Shown: in pieces, positions 12,889 to 16,154 of the stretch
Numbering within the stretch: the stretch's first letter is position 1
How the letters are laid out: each line of letters starts with the position of its first letter
Source of the DNA: Aquisalimonas sp.
Lineage (GTDB): Bacteria > Pseudomonadota > Gammaproteobacteria > Nitrococcales > Aquisalimonadaceae
Reading direction: 5' to 3'
Length of the DNA: 16,154 nt
NCBI GenBank assembly: GCA_007127625.1
Contig: SKYZ01000410.1
Span: 1-16,154, forward strand
Notes under the pieces: generated by a model
Seen by the model: the letters and a program-made list of their open reading frames with translations, nothing else
The model's database searches: none
Told to the model about the DNA's origin: nothing
Program-made: the position numbers and the translations under genes

Positions 12889-15800
12889 ATGCAGCCCACC
12901 CGGCAGCACCTCATCACCGGTGGCGGTGACCAGCCTCTGATCCGGGAGCTACTGGACGCGATTCACCGCGCGGATGAGATCGAACTTGCCGTGGCTTTCA
13001 TCAAGGTCAGCGGTCTGGAGCTCCTGTTCGATGCCCTTGCCCACCGGCTCGCGGATGCGCCGCCGGCAACCGTTCGTATCCTCACCAGCGACTACCTCGA
13101 CGTGACGGATCCGCTGGCCTTGAGACGGCTCATACTCCTCAAAGAGGCCGGCGCAGACGTCCGCATTTACGAAACCGGAAAACAGAGTTTCCATCTCAAA
13201 GCCTACATCTTCGTGCGCACCGAAAGCGGTCTGCTGTGCGGTGACGCCTTCATTGGCTCCAGCAACATCAGCCAGACTGCCCTCACCAGTGGCCTGGAAT
13301 GGAACTATCGTGTGGTCGATGCCGGCCAGGCCGACGACTCAGGACGGCGGGGGTTTGCAGAGGTTCGCAAGGCATTCCATCGCCTGTTCCACGATCCCGC
13401 CGTAACCCCGCTGACCCACCCGTGGATCGAAAGCTACGAGCGGCGGCGGCGAGCGGATCTTCCAAGCATCGCCCCGGGAAGCGACGAACCGGAACCACCG
13501 CCTGCCCGACCCAGCGAGGAGCAGGACAAGGCCCTGGATGCCCTGGCAGCAACCCGCCGGGACGGATTCGGCCGCGGACTGGTGGTGATGGCCACCGGCC
13601 TTGGCAAGACCTACCTGGCCGCTTTCGATGCACGGCAAATGGGGGCGGCACGGGTCCTGTTCGTTGCCCACCGCGAGGAAATCCTGCTCCAGGCAGAGGC
13701 GACGTTCCAGCGGGTACTGCCGCGGGTGCGGGTTGGGCGCTACTACGCAGATGAGCGCCAACAGGATGCCGACATGGTGTTCGCCTCTGTGCAGACGCTC
13801 CATCGCCAGGCGCATCTGAAGCAGTTCCCGCGGGACCATTTCGACTATATCGTGGTGGACGAATTCCACCACGCAGCGGCCGATACCTATCGCCGTCTGC
13901 TGCAACATTTCACGCCACGCTTCCTGCTGGGGCTCACGGCGACGCCGGACCGCTCGGATCAGGCTGACATTCTCGCGCTCTGCGACGACAACCTGGTCTA
14001 CACCCGCGACCTCTTCGACGGTGTTCGATCCAACCTGCTCTGCCCGTTCGCCTACTACGGCATCTTCGACGAACATGTGGATTACGAGGAGATCCCCTGG
14101 CGCAACGGCAGATTTGACCCCAACACCCTAAGCACCAAGCTTGCGACTCTGGCCCGGGCACGCCATGCACTGCACGAGTGGGAGAACAAGGCCGGCAGTC
14201 GCACGCTGGCCTTCTGTGTATCGACCACCCACGCCGATTTCATGGCGGATCAGTTCGCGAAGGCCGGCGTACCTTCCCTATCCTTGCACTCCCGCTCCGA
14301 AGTCAATCGTCACGAGGCACTGGATCAATTGCGCCAGGGCACGACGCGAGTCATCTTCTCGGTCGACCTGTTCAACGAAGGTGTGGACGTACCGGACATC
14401 GACACCGTGCTGATGCTGCGACCCACCGATTCGAAGATTCTTTTTCTGCAACAGATCGGGCGCGGGTTAAGACCGGCTCCGAACAAGGAACGCCTAGTCA
14501 TCCTGGACTTCATTGGCAATCACAAGGGGTTTCTGAACAAGCCCCAGGCGCTTTTCCAGGTCAGCGGCACCCGCAGCGCCATGGCGAACTTCGCTGAACG
14601 CGCTGCGAGACAGGAACTGGATCTGCCATCTGGCTGCTACGTTAACTACGATCTGGCGCTGATCGAGTTCCTGAAGTCCCTCAGTCCGCGAGGCATTGCT
14701 GACGAATACGAGGGCCTGAAGGCCAGCATGGGGCGGCGCCCTACCCTGCTGGAGATCTACCGCTCCGGCATCGCCATGGAACAGCTCCGACGACAGTACG
14801 GCAGCTGGTGGGAGTTCGTCGCCGAGCAGGGCGATCTCGCTCCCGGCGAATCCCGATGCGTGGAGGCGCAGCGTGCGTTCTTCCGGGAGGCGGAAACCGC
14901 GGCCATGACCAAGTCCTTCAAGATGGTGCTGCTGGAGGCGCTACTCGAGATCGATGGCTTCCGGTACCCACCCACCGTTGACGCCCTGGCCGCAGCCTCG
15001 CTGGACATTCTCCGCCGCCGACCGGATCTAAGCGCCGATCTGCAGGGACAGTTCGATGATCTGGACGCCGTCGACCCGACGGTCTGGCGCGCATACTGGG
15101 AAAAGAACCCCATCAAGGCGTGGACGGGAGGCAACGCCAGCGGCCGGAAATCAACGTGGTTCAGGGTGCACGAAGGTCGTTTCACCCCCGCACACGCAGT
15201 CGCTTCCGCAGATCTGGAGGCCTTCACCGCCATGCTGCAGGAAATCGTCGACTACCGCCTGGCGCGATACCGGCAGACCCTGAACACGCCAACGTCTCAG
15301 ACCAGCGGTGACGTCGTCCCGTTTCCTGACAGTTCCGAGTGGACCCGACTACCCTACTTCCCCAAAATTCGTATCGCGTGCGGACACTTCAAGTCCGGAC
15401 GGGCCGATGCAGAAGAGTTCCGGCCCATCGGACCCGGGCACGGGCGCATCAATCCGGACCGCCACTTCATTGCCCGCGCTTCCGGGGACTCCATGAACGG
15501 CGGCCGGAACCCCATTCAAGACGGTGACTACCTGCTGCTGGAGCGCGTGACTCCGTCATCGGCAGGCGCAATCACGGGCACCACCATGGTCATCGAACGC
15601 CACGACGCAGCGGGCGACGCCCAGTACCTGCTGCGCGTTGTCACCAAGGGGAATGACGGCGGTTACGTGCTCAAGGCGACCAATCCGGAGTACGAGGACG
15701 TTATCGCCGATGACTCCATGCGCACTCTGGCCCGCCTGCATGCGGTGCTCGACCCGCTGGAACTGGCCGTCGGCCAGGAGTTCATGCGCGAGGACATACC

Positions 15801-16154
15801 GGAACTGTTCGGGGCGACCTACAACCCCGGCAGTTGGCAGAGCGGCCACGTCGTGGTTCGCGAACGCAACGTCCACATCCTGTTGGTGACGCTCAACAAG
15901 CAGGGCAAGGGCGCGGACCACCGCTACCGCGACTATTTCATCGACCAACGTACCTTCCACTGGCAGACGCAGAACAGCACCACCCCGCAGAGCCGCCGCG
16001 GCCGGGAGATCATCCAGCACGTCACCCGGGGTATCGGCATTCACCTGTTCGTGCGCGAGAACAAGCTCGGCCCGGATGGCAAAGCGGCTCCGTTTCGATA
16101 CGTCGGCCCGGTGGACTACCTCACCCACAAGGGCGAAGCCCCAATGAGTGTCAC
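12889..16154 (+). CDS. PLD-nuclease/SF2 helicase/S24 (UmuD-like)/DUF3427 multidomain protein, 3' end beyond window
   Basis: One uninterrupted frame of at least 1088 codons runs off the window end. Residues about 10-180 form a phospholipase-D-like nuclease domain: FHLKAYIF (His102, Lys104) and FIGSSNIS (Ser124, Asn126). Residues about 200-560 form a DEAD/DEAH-type SF2 helicase: Walker A MATGLGKT (Lys240), DEFHH at 324-328, GLTATPDR at 348-355 and QQIGRGLRP at 521-529. A linker with PTLLEIYRSGIAMEQLRRQY follows. Residues about 825-955 resemble UmuD/LexA S24 peptidases: CG at 831-832 and ASGDSM with Ser868. From about 957 the DUF3427-type region begins (YRDYFIDQRTFHWQTQNS, then IHLFVRENK). ATG 12889 is the first possible start after the stop at 12730; its Shine-Dalgarno is weak. 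PLD-helicase-DUF3427 proteins are known, probably acting on DNA, perhaps in defence; the S24 module is the odd part. I see no LexA-box-like site upstream. Confidence 0.92.
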   Translation, partial: MQPTRQHLITGGGDQPLIRELLDAIHRADEIELAVAFIKVSGLELLFDALAHRLADAPPATVRILTSDYLDVTDPLALRRLILLKEAGADVRIYETGKQSFHLKAYIFVRTESGLLCGDAFIGSSNISQTALTSGLEWNYRVVDAGQADDSGRRGFAEVRKAFHRLFHDPAVTPLTHPWIESYERRRRADLPSIAPGSDEPEPPPARPSEEQDKALDALAATRRDGFGRGLVVMATGLGKTYLAAFDARQMGAARVLFVAHREEILLQAEATFQRVLPRVRVGRYYADERQQDADMVFASVQTLHRQAHLKQFPRDHFDYIVVDEFHHAAADTYRRLLQHFTPRFLLGLTATPDRSDQADILALCDDNLVYTRDLFDGVRSNLLCPFAYYGIFDEHVDYEEIPWRNGRFDPNTLSTKLATLARARHALHEWENKAGSRTLAFCVSTTHADFMADQFAKAGVPSLSLHSRSEVNRHEALDQLRQGTTRVIFSVDLFNEGVDVPDIDTVLMLRPTDSKILFLQQIGRGLRPAPNKERLVILDFIGNHKGFLNKPQALFQVSGTRSAMANFAERAARQELDLPSGCYVNYDLALIEFLKSLSPRGIADEYEGLKASMGRRPTLLEIYRSGIAMEQLRRQYGSWWEFVAEQGDLAPGESRCVEAQRAFFREAETAAMTKSFKMVLLEALLEIDGFRYPPTVDALAAASLDILRRRPDLSADLQGQFDDLDAVDPTVWRAYWEKNPIKAWTGGNASGRKSTWFRVHEGRFTPAHAVASADLEAFTAMLQEIVDYRLARYRQTLNTPTSQTSGDVVPFPDSSEWTRLPYFPKIRIACGHFKSGRADAEEFRPIGPGHGRINPDRHFIARASGDSMNGGRNPIQDGDYLLLERVTPSSAGAITGTTMVIERHDAAGDAQYLLRVVTKGNDGGYVLKATNPEYEDVIADDSMRTLARLHAVLDPLELAVGQEFMREDIPELFGATYNPGSWQSGHVVVRERNVHILLVTLNKQGKGADHRYRDYFIDQRTFHWQTQNSTTPQSRRGREIIQHVTRGIGIHLFVRENKLGPDGKAAPFRYVGPVDYLTHKGEAPMSV
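15361..15753 (+). other. UmuD-like S24 peptidase domain inside the helicase protein
   Basis: Read from residue 825 on, this region follows E. coli UmuD closely in order and spacing. UmuD has a Cys-Gly cleavage site (Cys24-Gly25) 36 residues before its catalytic Ser60 in KASGDSM. Here Cys831-Gly832 (IACGHFKSG) lies 37 residues before Ser868 in RASGDSM, followed by the IQDGDYLLLE strand. The second dyad residue of UmuD, Lys97 in FTVKK, aligns with Arg916 in YLLRVV; the nearest lysine is Lys920. The later ATNPEYEDVI matches MNSAYSPI of UmuD. The fold assignment is strong; whether it can cleave itself is uncertain. Confidence 0.75.

Overview
The window is high-GC bacterial DNA (roughly two thirds G+C), densely coded on both strands. 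It has no RNA genes, insertion sequences or CRISPR array that I could see. Gene content (tandem universal stress proteins, a NemR/AcuR-like TetR regulator, a cobalt-type nitrile hydratase, DUF1326/DUF2182, DUF488) suggests a proteobacterium, most likely a gammaproteobacterium. No marker gene is present to fix the taxonomy, so this is inference.

Layout. (1) 1-1412, plus strand: the 3' end of a polar amino acid ABC transporter ATPase, a small DUF4870-like membrane protein starting at TTG, and a small exported protein with a repeated motif; a hairpin at 1445-1490 probably ends transcription. (2) 1579-3850, minus strand: an apparent operon of two tandem-domain universal stress proteins and a SelW/Rdx thioredoxin-like protein. 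It diverges from a TetR-family regulator at 4020 that carries a NemR-box-like operator just upstream. (3) 4736-6215, plus strand: an orphan fragment related to the N-terminus of FAD-linked oxidases, then an alpha/beta hydrolase fused to a LuxR-type DNA-binding domain. (4) 6384-7822, plus strand: a translationally coupled DUF1326/DUF2182 pair, probably metal related. (5) 7854-11633: a nitrile-utilisation cluster. The amidase and a stand-alone cyclic-nucleotide-binding-fold protein are on the minus strand; divergently, nitrile hydratase alpha, beta and accessory subunits are on the plus strand with overlapping reading frames. Nitrile hydratase would make amides and the amidase would hydrolyse them to acid and ammonia. 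(6) 11638-12797, minus strand: a SAM-dependent methyltransferase overlapping a DUF488 protein by one base. (7) 12889 to the window end, plus strand: a very large open frame (at least 1088 codons, truncated by the window edge).

The large protein is the most interesting item. In order it carries a phospholipase-D-like nuclease domain, an SF2 (DEAD/DEAH-type) helicase, a UmuD/LexA-like S24 peptidase domain with a recognisable Cys-Gly cleavage site and GDSM serine motif, and the start of a DUF3427-type C-terminal region. A nuclease-helicase linked through an SOS-type self-cleaving module to its C-terminal domain would be a plausible DNA-damage- or phage-responsive system. However, the lysine of the S24 dyad appears to be replaced by arginine, so self-cleavage is a hypothesis only.
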